A stretch of 64,000 nt of DNA from Salipiger marinus (GTDB lineage Bacteria > Pseudomonadota > Alphaproteobacteria > Rhodobacterales > Rhodobacteraceae). The stretch lies in the NCBI RefSeq assembly GCF_900100085.1, contig NZ_FNEJ01000025.1, forward strand, positions 18,692 to 82,691, written 5' to 3'. Positions 55,120 to 63,403 of the stretch are shown here, piece after piece. Within the stretch, counting starts at the first letter, position 1. Each line of letters starts with the position of its first letter. The position numbers and the translations under genes were made by a program. The notes below the pieces were generated by a model. It had not been told where the DNA came from. It did no database searches and saw only the letters and a list, made by a program, of their open reading frames with translations.

Positions 55120-55431
55120 TCAGACGCTGCGCCCCAACGGCCCGAGATCAAGCGACAGATCGCCGGGCTGCAGCCCGAACTGCGCAGCCAGCCGGTGCAA
55201 TGCCTCCTCCGCCCGCATCAGGGTAAGGCCAAGCCGCTCTTCTTCTTCGGGGGTCAGGCTGCCCGCGTCCATTCTGCGCACCGCCTGCAGTTCCATCAGT
55301 TTGCGCAGGAATTCCATCAATCCGAGCACGAGGCGGGCCATGTCCTGTTCCACCCGCTCCGGGTCGATCTTCAGGCGGGAGATCTCCGCCAGCGGCGAGG
55401 GCCAGTCTTGGGTCGGGTCGGGCGCGGTCAC
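55120..55431 (-). CDS. gvpK: Gas vesicle protein GvpK
   Basis: A 103-residue accessory protein required for vesicle assembly in other systems. RLKIDPERVEQDMARLVLGLMEFLRKLMELQAVRRMDAGSLTPEEEERLG and FGLQPGDLSLDLGPLG are the GvpK signature. Start GTG at 55431 overlaps the stop of the preceding gene (GTGA) and has GGAG just upstream; a longer ATG start lies inside that gene. It is the last of the tightly coupled gvp run; a 68-bp gap follows before the CheW-like gene. Confidence 0.93.
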   Translation of the reverse strand: MTAPDPTQDWPSPLAEISRLKIDPERVEQDMARLVLGLMEFLRKLMELQAVRRMDAGSLTPEEEERLGLTLMRAEEALHRLAAQFGLQPGDLSLDLGPLGRSV

Positions 55432-56018
55432 GTCGGCTCCGTCAGGCGGGCGGTGAGGGCTGCGGCGTAGCCAAAGGCGGGCCATGGTCCCGAGACCCGG
55501 CAGTCGACGCCCTCGGGGCAGGCGGCATGCAGCGTTCTGGCATGGGAGTGCATGAGATCCGGCGGCAGCAGCACCGTCGCCTCCACCGGAGCGCCCGGAG
55601 AGGTGGGCAGCAGATGGGCGCCGGGCAGGAGATCCCGCAGGCAGTCCTGCATCGCGCGCAGGCGGGCATGCTGCAGCGTCCGTTCCCGCAGCCAGTCCCG
55701 TCCCGAACTGGACGGCGGACCCGACCCGGTGGTGTCAGGCTGCAGGGTCACCAGCATTTCGCCCTGACCGGCGAGGTCGTCAAGCGCCGCACTTAAGGCT
55801 GCGATGCGGGGCCTGATCCAGTCGCAGGCTGCGGCCAGTTTTGGCGCCTGCCGCGGTGAGAAGGGAAGAAAGGCGCCGAGCTGCTCCTGTGCGGCAAGAC
55901 AGCGGTCCAGCCGGTCCGTGTCGGTTCCGTCCGGCTGCCAGAGCAGGGCCAGCGGGCCCGTCTGAACGTGATCGAACTCGCCCGCCTCTTCCGCCCGGCA
56001 GAGACCTACGGCAATCAT
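55428..56018 (-). CDS. Short GvpF/GvpL-family protein
   Basis: A 196-residue protein whose C-terminus, VDCRVSGPWPAFGYAAALT, carries the GPWP-xY/F motif that ends GvpF/GvpL proteins, and whose N-terminal AVGLCRAEEAGEF is reminiscent of the first strand. The middle is shorter and more diverged than in usual members of about 250 residues. It overlaps both neighbours by 4 bp in the gvp run. Assigned by the tail motif and context; a specific letter is not given. Confidence 0.72.
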   Translation of the reverse strand: MIAVGLCRAEEAGEFDHVQTGPLALLWQPDGTDTDRLDRCLAAQEQLGAFLPFSPRQAPKLAAACDWIRPRIAALSAALDDLAGQGEMLVTLQPDTTGSGPPSSSGRDWLRERTLQHARLRAMQDCLRDLLPGAHLLPTSPGAPVEATVLLPPDLMHSHARTLHAACPEGVDCRVSGPWPAFGYAAALTARLTEPT

Positions 56019-56218
56019 GCCTCGCCCCGGAGCAGACGGTCCGGCGTGGTGAGCACTGCCTTGAGGCCCAGATAGACCAGATCGATCCCCGCGACGGTGA
56101 GCCAGAGCTCGCCTTCGATCACGCAGCCCCGGTCCAGCACGCGATCCACAAGATCGACCAGCGTCCGGTCGCTGCCGGACAGGGCATGGCGGGGAGATAA
56201 AAGCTGAGGGTCAGGCAT
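56015..56218 (-). CDS. GvpA/GvpJ/GvpM-family minor protein
   Basis: A 67-residue paralogue of the shell protein. RTLVDLVDRVLDRGCVIEGELWLTVAGIDLVYLGLKAVLTTPDRLL aligns with the GvpA core, but VAGIDLVYLGL is the variant found in GvpM/GvpS-type minor proteins rather than GvpA (SLVGIELL). Such proteins are thought to nucleate or cap vesicles. It overlaps the gene before by 8 bp and the one after by 4 bp. Confidence 0.85.
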   Translation of the reverse strand: MPDPQLLSPRHALSGSDRTLVDLVDRVLDRGCVIEGELWLTVAGIDLVYLGLKAVLTTPDRLLRGEA

Positions 56219-56894
56219 CCGTCATATCCTCCATGGGCAGGTTCGCAAAGCTGTACGGCGGGAAAGGACCGGTCAGGCGCGCGCTCATTTCCGATGCGGC
56301 AGACCAGTCCGGGAGCGAGGTCTGCAGCAGCGTCGCCGCCACCGGGTCCATCAGCAGCGACAGCGACAGAAGCCGTGGGGCCATGACCGGACGCAGGTCG
56401 CAGTCTTTCGCCAAGGCACTGGCATGGCTGCGCAGATGCCGCAGGTCTGTGGCGCGCGCCTCTGCCTCAAAGCTGCGGGTGTCGCGCAACTGCTTGCGGG
56501 CGCGCAGGAAATCCCGCCCGTTCGCAGGCTGCGGCAGGGGCTGGACCGGGGTCAGAGGCGCCTCCTCGACCACGAGCGCATATTCGGCCAGTCCCGACAT
56601 CTTGCGCAGCTGCAGTTCCAGATTGGGGAGTTGCGGCGTGATCGCCGCCTGCAGTGCTGCGCCGTCAGAAAAGCATGTGCCCAGCCGAACCGGCAGGACC
56701 GGCCCGGTCTTGAGGTAAAGCCCAAGCAACAAATCATGGGCCAACACGGCATGCAGCCCGTCCGGTTCCCCGGGCGGAGTGGTCAGGTCGGACACCAGTG
56801 CAGATACCGGACCCAGGGGCACCTGTCGGTGCGCTGGCGCCTCTGCCGGGGTGTCGGCAGGGAAAATCACGCCATGCAGGCAAACCGGGGTCAT
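56211..56894 (-). CDS. GvpF/GvpL-family protein
   Basis: A 227-residue gas-vesicle assembly protein. TPVCLHGVIFP near the start, GPVLPVRLGTCFSDGAALQAAI (the family's LPxRfGt segment) and the C-terminal RLTGPFPPYSFANL motif identify GvpF/GvpL. ATG at 56894 overlaps the stop of the preceding gene (ATGA). One of four members in the cluster; members act as chaperones or minor components during vesicle nucleation in other organisms. Confidence 0.9.
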   Translation of the reverse strand: MTPVCLHGVIFPADTPAEAPAHRQVPLGPVSALVSDLTTPPGEPDGLHAVLAHDLLLGLYLKTGPVLPVRLGTCFSDGAALQAAITPQLPNLELQLRKMSGLAEYALVVEEAPLTPVQPLPQPANGRDFLRARKQLRDTRSFEAEARATDLRHLRSHASALAKDCDLRPVMAPRLLSLSLLMDPVAATLLQTSLPDWSAASEMSARLTGPFPPYSFANLPMEDMTDA

Positions 56895-57817
56895 TCTGGC
56901 CTCGCCCATGGCAGAACCGGGGGCGGCAGGCTTGACGGGTGCACCGGTGCCGCGCATCCGTCGCGCCGAACCTCCAGCAGGTGAAGCGGTGGCAGCGGCC
57001 CTTCTGCAAGGTCCAGCGCCGCAATCCGTGACAGCAGCGCCAAGGCGTCAGGGTCTGCGCCCCGCATCAGGGCCGTCCGCCGCGCGGTGGCAAGCGCGCG
57101 CAGGGCGGAGAGGGTGGGCACTGAGCCAAGCGACATCCCCAAAGCCTGCGCCGCCAGCTGGAGTTCGGACCACGGCAGCGCGCGCAGGGTCGCGAGCGCA
57201 AAAGACATCGCCGGGCTGGGCCCCACCAGTTTCAGCCGCAGTCCCTCCGGCCACATGGCGTCAATCCGGGCCAGCGCCAGATCCAGCTGGCTTTCCGAGG
57301 CCCCGTCGATAAGGAGCACCCGGTTCAGCAGCATCTCGGGTCCGCTGACCGGGAGGATGATCCTGTCCAGCACCAGCGGGTCCAGCGCTGCCTCAATCTC
57401 GGCAACCAGTGTCTGTGCCAGCAGTTCGGGGGGCAGGTCTGGCGCGGTCGCTCGGCGTTCCGCAAAATATGCGCCCAGCCCGGATTGGTCCGCGCAGATG
57501 GTCAGCTGAAACTGCACCCTCCCCTCAAGACGGTCGAGCCATGCCGTCAGTTCCCGCTCCCACGGGGCCAGGTCGGCGGGACGCAGGCGGATCCCGGGCG
57601 GGACCACCAGCACCGGACCGTATGGCATCATAGCCTCGATCAGGGCCTGTCGTTCTGCGGCGCGGCGCAGGACGGCGCGGCGCCGATGCCGCAAGGCAAA
57701 GCCTGTCAGCACCGGGGCAGGGCCTTCCACGAGAGCCAGCGCACCGAAGGGTTTTGCCACAAGGCCTTCGGGAAGGGGCATGCGTGGGCGGCGCAGCAGA
57801 GCGAGGGGCTCGGTCAT
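56891..57817 (-). CDS. GvpF/GvpL-family protein with C-terminal extension
   Basis: A 308-residue protein. MPYGPVLVVPPGIRLRPADL corresponds to the family's central LPxxFG segment and LRLKLVGPSPAMSFALATL to the terminal GPxPxxSFA motif. About 85 residues follow that motif, which most family members lack. The upstream gvpG gene overlaps it by 4 bp. The extension has no recognised domain and is predicted helical; it may give this paralogue a distinct partner. Confidence 0.8.
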   Translation of the reverse strand: MTEPLALLRRPRMPLPEGLVAKPFGALALVEGPAPVLTGFALRHRRRAVLRRAAERQALIEAMMPYGPVLVVPPGIRLRPADLAPWERELTAWLDRLEGRVQFQLTICADQSGLGAYFAERRATAPDLPPELLAQTLVAEIEAALDPLVLDRIILPVSGPEMLLNRVLLIDGASESQLDLALARIDAMWPEGLRLKLVGPSPAMSFALATLRALPWSELQLAAQALGMSLGSVPTLSALRALATARRTALMRGADPDALALLSRIAALDLAEGPLPPLHLLEVRRDGCAAPVHPSSLPPPVLPWARPE

Positions 57818-58056
57818 TTTATAAGCTCCGCCGCATGGGCCAGCCGCTGCAGGAGAACATGCTCCGCCGCGTCATATTCTGCTTCGTCGATCATGCCCTG
57901 ATCGACCGCCTGCTCCAGATCATCCAGGGCTCGACGGAGGCGCGCCGGATCGTAATGTTCGGCCTCTGCGGCGATTGCCACCTGCTTTGTCACCCAGATT
58001 GCCCCGGCGAGCGGTGCCGTGACAGGGGCCGTGATCAGCTTGCGCAGCAGGCCCAT
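57814..58056 (-). CDS. gvpG: Gas vesicle protein GvpG
   Basis: An 80-residue helical protein. GLLRKLITAPVTAPLAGAIWVTKQVAIAAEAEHYDPARLRRALDDLEQAVDQGMIDEAEYDAAEHVLLQRL follows the GvpG consensus. ATG at 58056 shares one base with the preceding stop and has GGAGG upstream; the GTG at 58059 is the alternative. Thought to act with GvpF in assembly. Confidence 0.93.
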   Translation of the reverse strand: MGLLRKLITAPVTAPLAGAIWVTKQVAIAAEAEHYDPARLRRALDDLEQAVDQGMIDEAEYDAAEHVLLQRLAHAAELIK

Positions 58057-58832
58057 CACACGACCTCCCTGTCCATGTCGGCATCGGCCAGTGAAAAGGA
58101 CACGAAGTTGAACGGCGGGGTCGGGTGAACCAGCCGGATCTCTGGGGCGGCATCGGCAAAGCCACAGCAGGACGCCGCCTCCTCGACCGCGCGGGTAAAG
58201 GCGGCCACCTCCGTCTCCGGCACCAGAAACGCGGCACGCAGAACCTGAACATCGTCTTCAGGCGCCTGCAGGACATGATCGCGGGCGAGGGGCCGCAGGG
58301 TTTTCAGAAGCGCCTTCTGCGCCAGGCCGCGGCGCAGATCCAGCGTTTCCGCCACGCGACGACCAAACGCTATCTGGTCCAGCTGCGAGCCTCCGGCGTG
58401 GCTGACAAGCCGGTCGCGCTGCTGACGCAGGCCGTCATCTTGGGCCAGCGTGCTGGCTAGCGCCGCCTCGCGCGGAAAGGCGATGCGCAGGCCAAGCTCG
58501 GCATGGCCTTCGAGTCTCTCGAAGGTTGCAGAGATTTCGTCTGCGGCGGCGGTGATGAGGTGATCAATCCGGGCGGCGTCGTGACTGACATGACCAAAGC
58601 GAAACGGCAGCAGCGGACCATGAACCATCAAATCTTCCAGAACACGGGCATGGCCTTTGAGAAAACGGCGACGCTGCGGCACGGGTGTCCCGTCGCTCGG
58701 TCCATATGCGAGAGACCACTCCCCGATTTTCCGCGCCTCGACGGATCCGGACAAAGCGTCAACCGGCTGTCCGGCGAGCGCCGCGTCAAGATCAGGGCGG
58801 CGAAGCAGGCCATAAAGGTAAACCGAGGTCAT
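58056..58832 (-). CDS. gvpF: Gas vesicle protein GvpF (GvpF/GvpL family)
   Basis: A 258-residue member of typical length and organisation: SVYLYGLLRRPDL at the start, GPLLPFRFGHVSHDAARIDHLI in the middle, and IRLVHPTPPFNFVSFSL at the end. It precedes gvpG, the usual gvpF-gvpG order, so it is called gvpF. It overlaps gvpH by 4 bp and gvpG by 1 bp. Confidence 0.9.
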   Translation of the reverse strand: MTSVYLYGLLRRPDLDAALAGQPVDALSGSVEARKIGEWSLAYGPSDGTPVPQRRRFLKGHARVLEDLMVHGPLLPFRFGHVSHDAARIDHLITAAADEISATFERLEGHAELGLRIAFPREAALASTLAQDDGLRQQRDRLVSHAGGSQLDQIAFGRRVAETLDLRRGLAQKALLKTLRPLARDHVLQAPEDDVQVLRAAFLVPETEVAAFTRAVEEAASCCGFADAAPEIRLVHPTPPFNFVSFSLADADMDREVV

Positions 58833-59317
58833 GCTTCTTCTCCCGTCCGCGGCGCCCGCAGGGTGAGCGTTTCGGCACGGAAGGTCATTTCCATCTGCTC
58901 CCGAGCGAGATCCTCCGGCAGCTGAATCGACAGGCGGTGGCGAGGCGTGTCAACCGTCAGCTGTCCGGGGCGGCTGTCGATGCGAATGCTGGCAAGACTT
59001 GCGCCGGGAAGGTGAGCTGTCAGGGTCCAGTCGGCTGTGGTCTGGCGCACCTCATGCTCCGGTGCCGGGCGCGACTTGGCGCTGGCGGCCTCCTGAAACT
59101 CCGAGAGGCCCCCGACGCGGATGTGATGATCCACATGAACCGTGTCGGCGGCCAGATCCGCAATCGGGCGCAGCCTGTCCGCAAACTCGCGGACTCCGTC
59201 AGATACGCTGCTCAGCAGCCCCCCAAGCCGAAGATCGATCTCGGTCAGCCGAGCCTGGACGGCTGCCTCGGGATCGGGCGGGGTGTCGCTCTGGGGCTGA
59301 TCTTTATGATCTGTCAT
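58829..59317 (-). CDS. gvpH: GvpH-like protein
   Basis: A 162-residue protein. The N-terminal part ([31 protein letters not shown]) is helical; the C-terminal half ([30 protein letters not shown] through LTLRAPR) looks like an Hsp20/alpha-crystallin beta-sandwich, the GvpH pattern. Probably a chaperone for shell proteins. ATG at 59317 overlaps gvpJ by 4 bp; a longer frame upstream overlaps gvpJ and is not conserved. Confidence 0.78.
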   Translation of the reverse strand: MTDHKDQPQSDTPPDPEAAVQARLTEIDLRLGGLLSSVSDGVREFADRLRPIADLAADTVHVDHHIRVGGLSEFQEAASAKSRPAPEHEVRQTTADWTLTAHLPGASLASIRIDSRPGQLTVDTPRHRLSIQLPEDLAREQMEMTFRAETLTLRAPRTGEEA

Positions 59318-59625
59318 ATGAGTCCTCCAGCGATCTGGCCCTGATCCAGGCGACGCTCCAGCGCCGCAATTCGTTCGATCAGCAACTGGTTTTCCTGCTC
59401 CAGCCGATGAGCCTCGGCAGAGAGCCGTGGGTCGCTTTCCCACCAGTTGATGCCAAGCTCTTTGGCCTTGTCGACGGTGGCAATCAGGAGCCTCAGCCGG
59501 ATGGACAGAAGCTCGATCCCCACCAGAGAAACTGAAACATCGCCCGCGATGACGATGCCCTTGTCGAGAATCCGTTCAAGAATGTCGGCAAGCCCGTCCG
59601 GCTGCAAAGCGTTGCGCTGGGTCAT
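59314..59625 (-). CDS. gvpJ: Gas vesicle protein GvpJ
   Basis: A 103-residue GvpA paralogue. Residues 10-60 ([44 protein letters not shown]) match the shell-protein core; a C-terminal coiled coil ([21 protein letters not shown]) is the GvpJ extension, with INWW between the two. A minor structural or nucleating protein. It overlaps gvpO by 4 bp. Confidence 0.9.
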   Translation of the reverse strand: MTQRNALQPDGLADILERILDKGIVIAGDVSVSLVGIELLSIRLRLLIATVDKAKELGINWWESDPRLSAEAHRLEQENQLLIERIAALERRLDQGQIAGGLI

Positions 59626-59951
59626 GGCTCACGCTCCTCGCGGTGATACCGGCGCAGACGACGGAAACTGAGCAGTTCGCCCTCTGCATCCAGCATCAGT
59701 TCGTAGGCTGCCAGAAGGTCGTTGTCGCCAAGGCGGGCAGGGCTTTCGATGACCTCGATCACCACACGCCATCCGGGGCCCTCGCGCTCGGCAGAGGCTA
59801 TTCCGTCAAAGGGTTGCGTGGTGATGTCGGGCAGTGCGGCGCGGGCCAGGGCCACGGCGGGGGACAGGGAGAGGGGACTTGGCTGCACACGTGCCGAAGA
59901 GGCGGGCACGGCCCAATCTCCCTGCTCCGCAGTTTTTCTGGGAGCGGTCAT
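59622..59951 (-). CDS. gvpO: Gas vesicle protein GvpO
   Basis: A 109-residue protein whose second half ([49 protein letters not shown]) is the GvpO core. The N-terminal 50 residues are Pro/Ala/Ser-rich and probably disordered. GvpO is required for vesicle formation in haloarchaea and occurs in bacterial clusters. Coupled to its neighbours by 4-bp overlaps. Confidence 0.88.
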   Translation of the reverse strand: MTAPRKTAEQGDWAVPASSARVQPSPLSLSPAVALARAALPDITTQPFDGIASAEREGPGWRVVIEVIESPARLGDNDLLAAYELMLDAEGELLSFRRLRRYHREEREP

Positions 59952-60193
59952 GGCCAGGGCTCCCCTTCCGGCTCGGCCAGTCGCGACAGCAGCTGATCTG
60001 CGCGCCGGGTGTTGGTGCGCAACTCCTCTGCAGCCAATTGGCCCCGCCGTTTCAGCTCCATCAGGCCGCGACGCAGCCGGTCACGCTGAAACTCGACCTT
60101 GACCAGCTCTACGGCGGCTTCGGTGCGGGTGCGCGGAGGGCGGCGGCAGACAGAATTGGGACGCCGAGGATGGGCGGTTGGGGGACGTTTCAT
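59948..60193 (-). CDS. Small basic coiled-coil protein of the gvp cluster
   Basis: An 81-residue basic protein: a disordered Pro/Arg-rich start (KRPPTAHPRRPNSVCRRPPR), then a helix with heptads (AAVELVKVEFQRDRLRRGLMELKRRGQLAAEELRTNTRRADQLLSRL). I do not assign a gvp letter. It overlaps gvpN by 4 bp and gvpO by 4 bp, so it is translated with them and probably helps assembly. Highly basic charge might suit contact with acidic accessory proteins; inference. Confidence 0.72.
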   Translation of the reverse strand: MKRPPTAHPRRPNSVCRRPPRTRTEAAVELVKVEFQRDRLRRGLMELKRRGQLAAEELRTNTRRADQLLSRLAEPEGEPWP

Positions 60194-61125
60194 GAAGCCA
60201 CCTTCATCTCTTGCACGTCGTCTTCGGTCGGCAAAGCCCGCAAGGCCTGCTTCAGCGCGGCCTCGAACCCCTCGGAACCGCCGCGACCATAGCGGCTGCG
60301 CAGGACGTCCACACAGATTTGGACAAAATTCGGATCCCGCGCGCTGATCTTCGTCTGCTGCGCGGCCACCAGCCGCCCCAGCAGAAGCGCGGTGCGAATG
60401 GACGCCGCCGCACCGGCATCTCCGCGCCGCAGGTCGCGCACCAACTGCACCAACCTGTCCGCCATCTCCTTCGGCAGACCCGTGCGCGCGGCGACAATGC
60501 CGCGTTCGGTGTCCGCTGGAATGTCATCCAGATCGAAGGTTACAACCCTGTCGATGAGCGCGTCGGGGGCATGTTCGATGCCGACATAATCATGCGGGTT
60601 CGAGGTCAGGATCATGCGGAATTCTGGATGCGCGGGCATATGCTGTCGCCCGGCCCGGGCGTCGTGGAAAACCAGAACCCCTTCCTCAAGCACCGACAGC
60701 AGCACCGAATTGGCCTGGGGCGAGGCCCGGGTGAATTCGTCATAGATCAAGGTATGGCCGTGGCGCATCGCCTCCGTGAGGATCGCGTCTTTCCAGTCGG
60801 ACCGTTCCTGCGTTTCGGTGCGACGGACGCGGCTGATGTAGCTGTCAACGGTCTGACGTGCGGTGCGCCCGATCTCGCGACCCACCATGTCCTCGCGTGT
60901 CAGCCATTTGTCCCCGGTCAGAAATGAGACGGGGCGTCCCAGCCGAGCCGCGATGCGCAGCGCAAGCGTTGTCTTGCCCATGCCCGCGGGACCACGCAGA
61001 TGGACCGGCACCCGCACCGCCAGATAGGCCAAGGCCCGGCTTTGCAGCGACAACAACTCCTCATCCTCGAAGAAGCTGTCGGGGGCCATAGGTGACGTGT
61101 CTTCAGGATAAAGCGAATGTGCCAA
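60190..61125 (-). CDS. gvpN: Gas vesicle AAA+ ATPase GvpN
   Basis: A 311-residue MoxR-type AAA+ ATPase needed for gas-vesicle growth. Walker A is GPAGMGKTTLAL, Walker B HTLIYDEFTRA, and sensor-like RMILTSNPHDYVG and IDRVVTFDLDDIP follow; VSFLTGDKWLTREDMVG is GvpN-specific. The start is TTG at 61125, with AGGAG six bases upstream; the next ATG (61089) has no ribosome site and would trim 12 residues. It begins the overlapped gvp run; a gap of about 80 bp separates it from the ligase gene upstream, which could hold a promoter. Confidence 0.92.
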   Translation of the reverse strand: MAHSLYPEDTSPMAPDSFFEDEELLSLQSRALAYLAVRVPVHLRGPAGMGKTTLALRIAARLGRPVSFLTGDKWLTREDMVGREIGRTARQTVDSYISRVRRTETQERSDWKDAILTEAMRHGHTLIYDEFTRASPQANSVLLSVLEEGVLVFHDARAGRQHMPAHPEFRMILTSNPHDYVGIEHAPDALIDRVVTFDLDDIPADTERGIVAARTGLPKEMADRLVQLVRDLRRGDAGAAASIRTALLLGRLVAAQQTKISARDPNFVQICVDVLRSRYGRGGSEGFEAALKQALRALPTEDDVQEMKVAS

Positions 61126-61204
61126 GCGCGGCTCCTGTTTCTGCGGGGACAACGCATCGGCCCCCCGTCGCACTCGGCATAGCATCCACAAGATGAATGT
61201 CTGC

Positions 61205-62392
61205 TTAACCGCCGAGAGGCATTTCCATCTGATTGGACCAGTCTGTGACTTTGCCGAGCGCGTTGCGTGGCAGACTGGCGCCAAACGCGTAACTGACGGG
61301 CCGGGCGGCGGGCGCGTGCTCCGCGTCCATCAGACTGCGCAGCGTGTCTTCCAAGACAAGGGGGTCGACGCCGGGGCAGGGCACGACAAACGCCTTGATC
61401 CGCTCGCCCTCTGGCCGGACATAAGCCTGTGCCACGTGCGGATGACGTTCCAGAGTCGCGGCCACGGCTGCCATGGACACGTTGTGTCCACCGATCTGTA
61501 TGGCGTGGTCGCGACGGCCAAGTACACGGAACTGCTCTGCCTGCCAGCTCAGGTGGTCCTGCAGGTCCAGCCTCTGACCATTCCGGGTTGGGGGATCACC
61601 AGCATCGAGGTGTGGCAGTAGCCGGAACAGCGCCCCTGCGCTCCGCCGGGTCCCGACACCGCCAGTTTCGGAAGAGCCGTAGATCTCGGTAAGGCTGGCC
61701 AGACCGGCGCGGCGCGCCAAAGTCCAGAGCGTGTCAGGCGCAGGCGCCGTGGAAGATAGGGCATGGGCGGACAGCGGCTTGCCGGAACAGAACGGTAAAG
61801 CCCGAGCAAAAAGATGTGGCGTAGCGATCACAAGATCGCCCGCATCAAGGTGCCGCGACAGGGCACCGGGGCCCTTTTCAGACAGATCCAGAACGCTGAC
61901 CTTCAGACGGGAGGGCAGCAGCACCGTAAAAAGAAAGCCATAAATGTGCTGCGGAGGCACCAGGGCCACGATCCGGGCGGGGCGGTCAACAAAGCTGTGT
62001 GCAATATGCACATCTATTTCAGCCAACAAGTCTTCAAGAGGGTGGAATAGTATCTTAGGCGCGCCGGTGCTGCCCGAGGTAAAAAACCCCATAGCGGCAG
62101 CAGTCGGCAGCAGACGAAAATGTTCTTCCAGTAGGTCAGCCCAAATATCCAGCTGCGGCTGGATGTACATGTAATCTTCAACACCAGTTGATTGTAGAGA
62201 AAACCGGGTGTTGAAAGCTGAAACAAGGTCGATGCGAGCAAGGCTGTCGAATCCAAGGCCGTCCTCGTCCAGCCGCATCGCGGCACCCCACTGCGCGGGG
62301 TGCAGGCGTCGGGCGCGATCCGGGAAAAGGCGGAGCAGAGTCTCGAAGATCACCGCCTTGCATAGTCTCAAGGCTTGGTCATGGTGGATCAT
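61205..62392 (-). CDS. pcl: AMP-dependent ligase with N-terminal carrier-like domain, probable p-coumarate ligase for PYP
   Basis: A 395-residue adenylating enzyme. Core motifs: FFTSGSTGAPK (about 103-113), TEIYGSSETGG (about 240), LGRRDHAIQIGGHNVS, and LPRNALGKV with the catalytic lysine near the end. The usual 100-150 residues before the first motif are absent. In their place residues 1-95 look like an acyl carrier protein, with GFDSL (Ser50, the phosphopantetheine-site motif) in DEDGLGFDSLARIDLVSAF. The gene lies between gvpN and a pyp remnant; PYP needs p-coumaroyl-CoA made by such a ligase. Function and symbol therefore rest on context. Base composition is lower in GC than most of the window. 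Confidence 0.75.
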   Translation of the reverse strand: MIHHDQALRLCKAVIFETLLRLFPDRARRLHPAQWGAAMRLDEDGLGFDSLARIDLVSAFNTRFSLQSTGVEDYMYIQPQLDIWADLLEEHFRLLPTAAAMGFFTSGSTGAPKILFHPLEDLLAEIDVHIAHSFVDRPARIVALVPPQHIYGFLFTVLLPSRLKVSVLDLSEKGPGALSRHLDAGDLVIATPHLFARALPFCSGKPLSAHALSSTAPAPDTLWTLARRAGLASLTEIYGSSETGGVGTRRSAGALFRLLPHLDAGDPPTRNGQRLDLQDHLSWQAEQFRVLGRRDHAIQIGGHNVSMAAVAATLERHPHVAQAYVRPEGERIKAFVVPCPGVDPLVLEDTLRSLMDAEHAPAARPVSYAFGASLPRNALGKVTDWSNQMEMPLGG

Positions 62393-62407
62393 CGGCGCCT
62401 CCTCTTG

Positions 62408-62902
62408 TCACATTTCAGCATCAAGCTCATGAAGAAATTCGCCCACCAGACTAGCGAAGTGGGCACGCGCTTCGGAGATTTCAGCACGAAGCTGCATCGC
62501 GCAGGCTGCAAACTCCGCCGCACTTGCGCTTGGAGAGGGGATAAAGCGCTCCGCCTTCACGTCCTGTGCGGCGTCGTACTTCTCCAGCGCAGTCATTGCA
62601 GCGTCCAAGTTATCGAACTCCCACGCTCGACAGTAATCGGTTTCGTCTTCCGATTGATAGAAGCGCTTCACAGTCAGAACAAAACCCTGCGTGCTTCGGA
62701 AAAGGTTGAATTCATACCACCACGCCATGTCTGGAGCAAAGCTCATTGCCATTCCAAGTTCGGCGCCAGTGAAGATGAGCGGTCGTGCCCCAATCCGTTT
62801 GATGCGGTATTGCATTTCGGCAGAAGCGCGCGGCACCGGGGCCGACGTTTCGTAAAAGGGGACAACCTGCTCAGTCAACTTCGCTTCGGTCATATATTGC
62901 AT
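62408..62902 (-). CDS. Conserved-looking protein of unknown function between pyp and the ligase gene
   Basis: A 164-residue soluble protein with no recognised family. It has an alpha/beta N-terminal half with aromatic-rich stretches (MAWWYEFNLFRSTQGFVLTVKRFYQ) and a helical C-terminus (AAEFAACAMQLRAEISEARAHFASLVGEFLHELD). The ATG at 62902 has GAGGAG six bases upstream. It is 15 bp upstream of the ligase gene, and 29 of 60 bases in 62641-62700 are G or C, well below the rest of the window. Its place in the pyp-ligase transcription unit suggests a role with the photoreceptor or its chromophore; that is guesswork. Confidence 0.75.
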   Translation of the reverse strand: MQYMTEAKLTEQVVPFYETSAPVPRASAEMQYRIKRIGARPLIFTGAELGMAMSFAPDMAWWYEFNLFRSTQGFVLTVKRFYQSEDETDYCRAWEFDNLDAAMTALEKYDAAQDVKAERFIPSPSASAAEFAACAMQLRAEISEARAHFASLVGEFLHELDAEM

Positions 62903-62962
62903 TGCAACTCCTCTCGCCGGACACGCGTCGGCTGATCAGGTTCGGGTGACAGGACCGGAGGC

Positions 62963-63394
62963 CTAAAGCGCACCGGGAGGGACAGGGGCCGCAGCCTCCC
63001 ACGATAGACTTGGACCAAGGCAGGCAAATATTGCCGCAAGTTCGCTCGGATCAGCAATGAAGGCCGCCAGATAGCGGGGTCTCGCATCGCTGAGCGAAGC
63101 AACCACCTGCATTGCGATGCGATCATCGCTAGCGAGGTAAAAACGCACGCAATCCCCTATTTGCCCAAGTAGAGGCATAGAAAGCAAAAAAAGGCCTTCG
63201 AAGCAAAGCGGCCTTAGCCCGTCACGCCGCAACCGGAAGCTATCAGGTTGCGGGCGCGGGGCGCGACTTTGCCGGGTCGCAGCGAAATCATGTGCAGCAG
63301 TGACAGTCTCCGGTAGAATTACCCCGCTGCGAAGCCGTTTTAGCTCGGGATCAATCCGGATCCGGTATCGCGTGCCCTCGCCCGGCATCTCCAT
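62963..63394 (-). CDS. Protein of unknown function directly downstream of the pyp remnant
   Basis: A 143-residue protein, no signal or membrane segment, no recognised family. The N-terminal third is basic (RYRIRIDPELKRLRSG, RAPRPQPDSFRLRRDG); the rest mixes hydrophobic and acidic stretches (FLLSMPLLGQIGDCVRFYLASDDRIAMQVVASL, LAAIFACLGPSLSW). It starts 9 bp after the pyp stop, so the two were co-transcribed. The ribosome site is weak, consistent with coupling. With the IS in the upstream gene, its expression may be altered. Function unknown. Confidence 0.7.
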   Translation of the reverse strand: MEMPGEGTRYRIRIDPELKRLRSGVILPETVTAAHDFAATRQSRAPRPQPDSFRLRRDGLRPLCFEGLFLLSMPLLGQIGDCVRFYLASDDRIAMQVVASLSDARPRYLAAFIADPSELAAIFACLGPSLSWEAAAPVPPGAL

Positions 63395-63403
63395 TTCCGC
63401 GGA

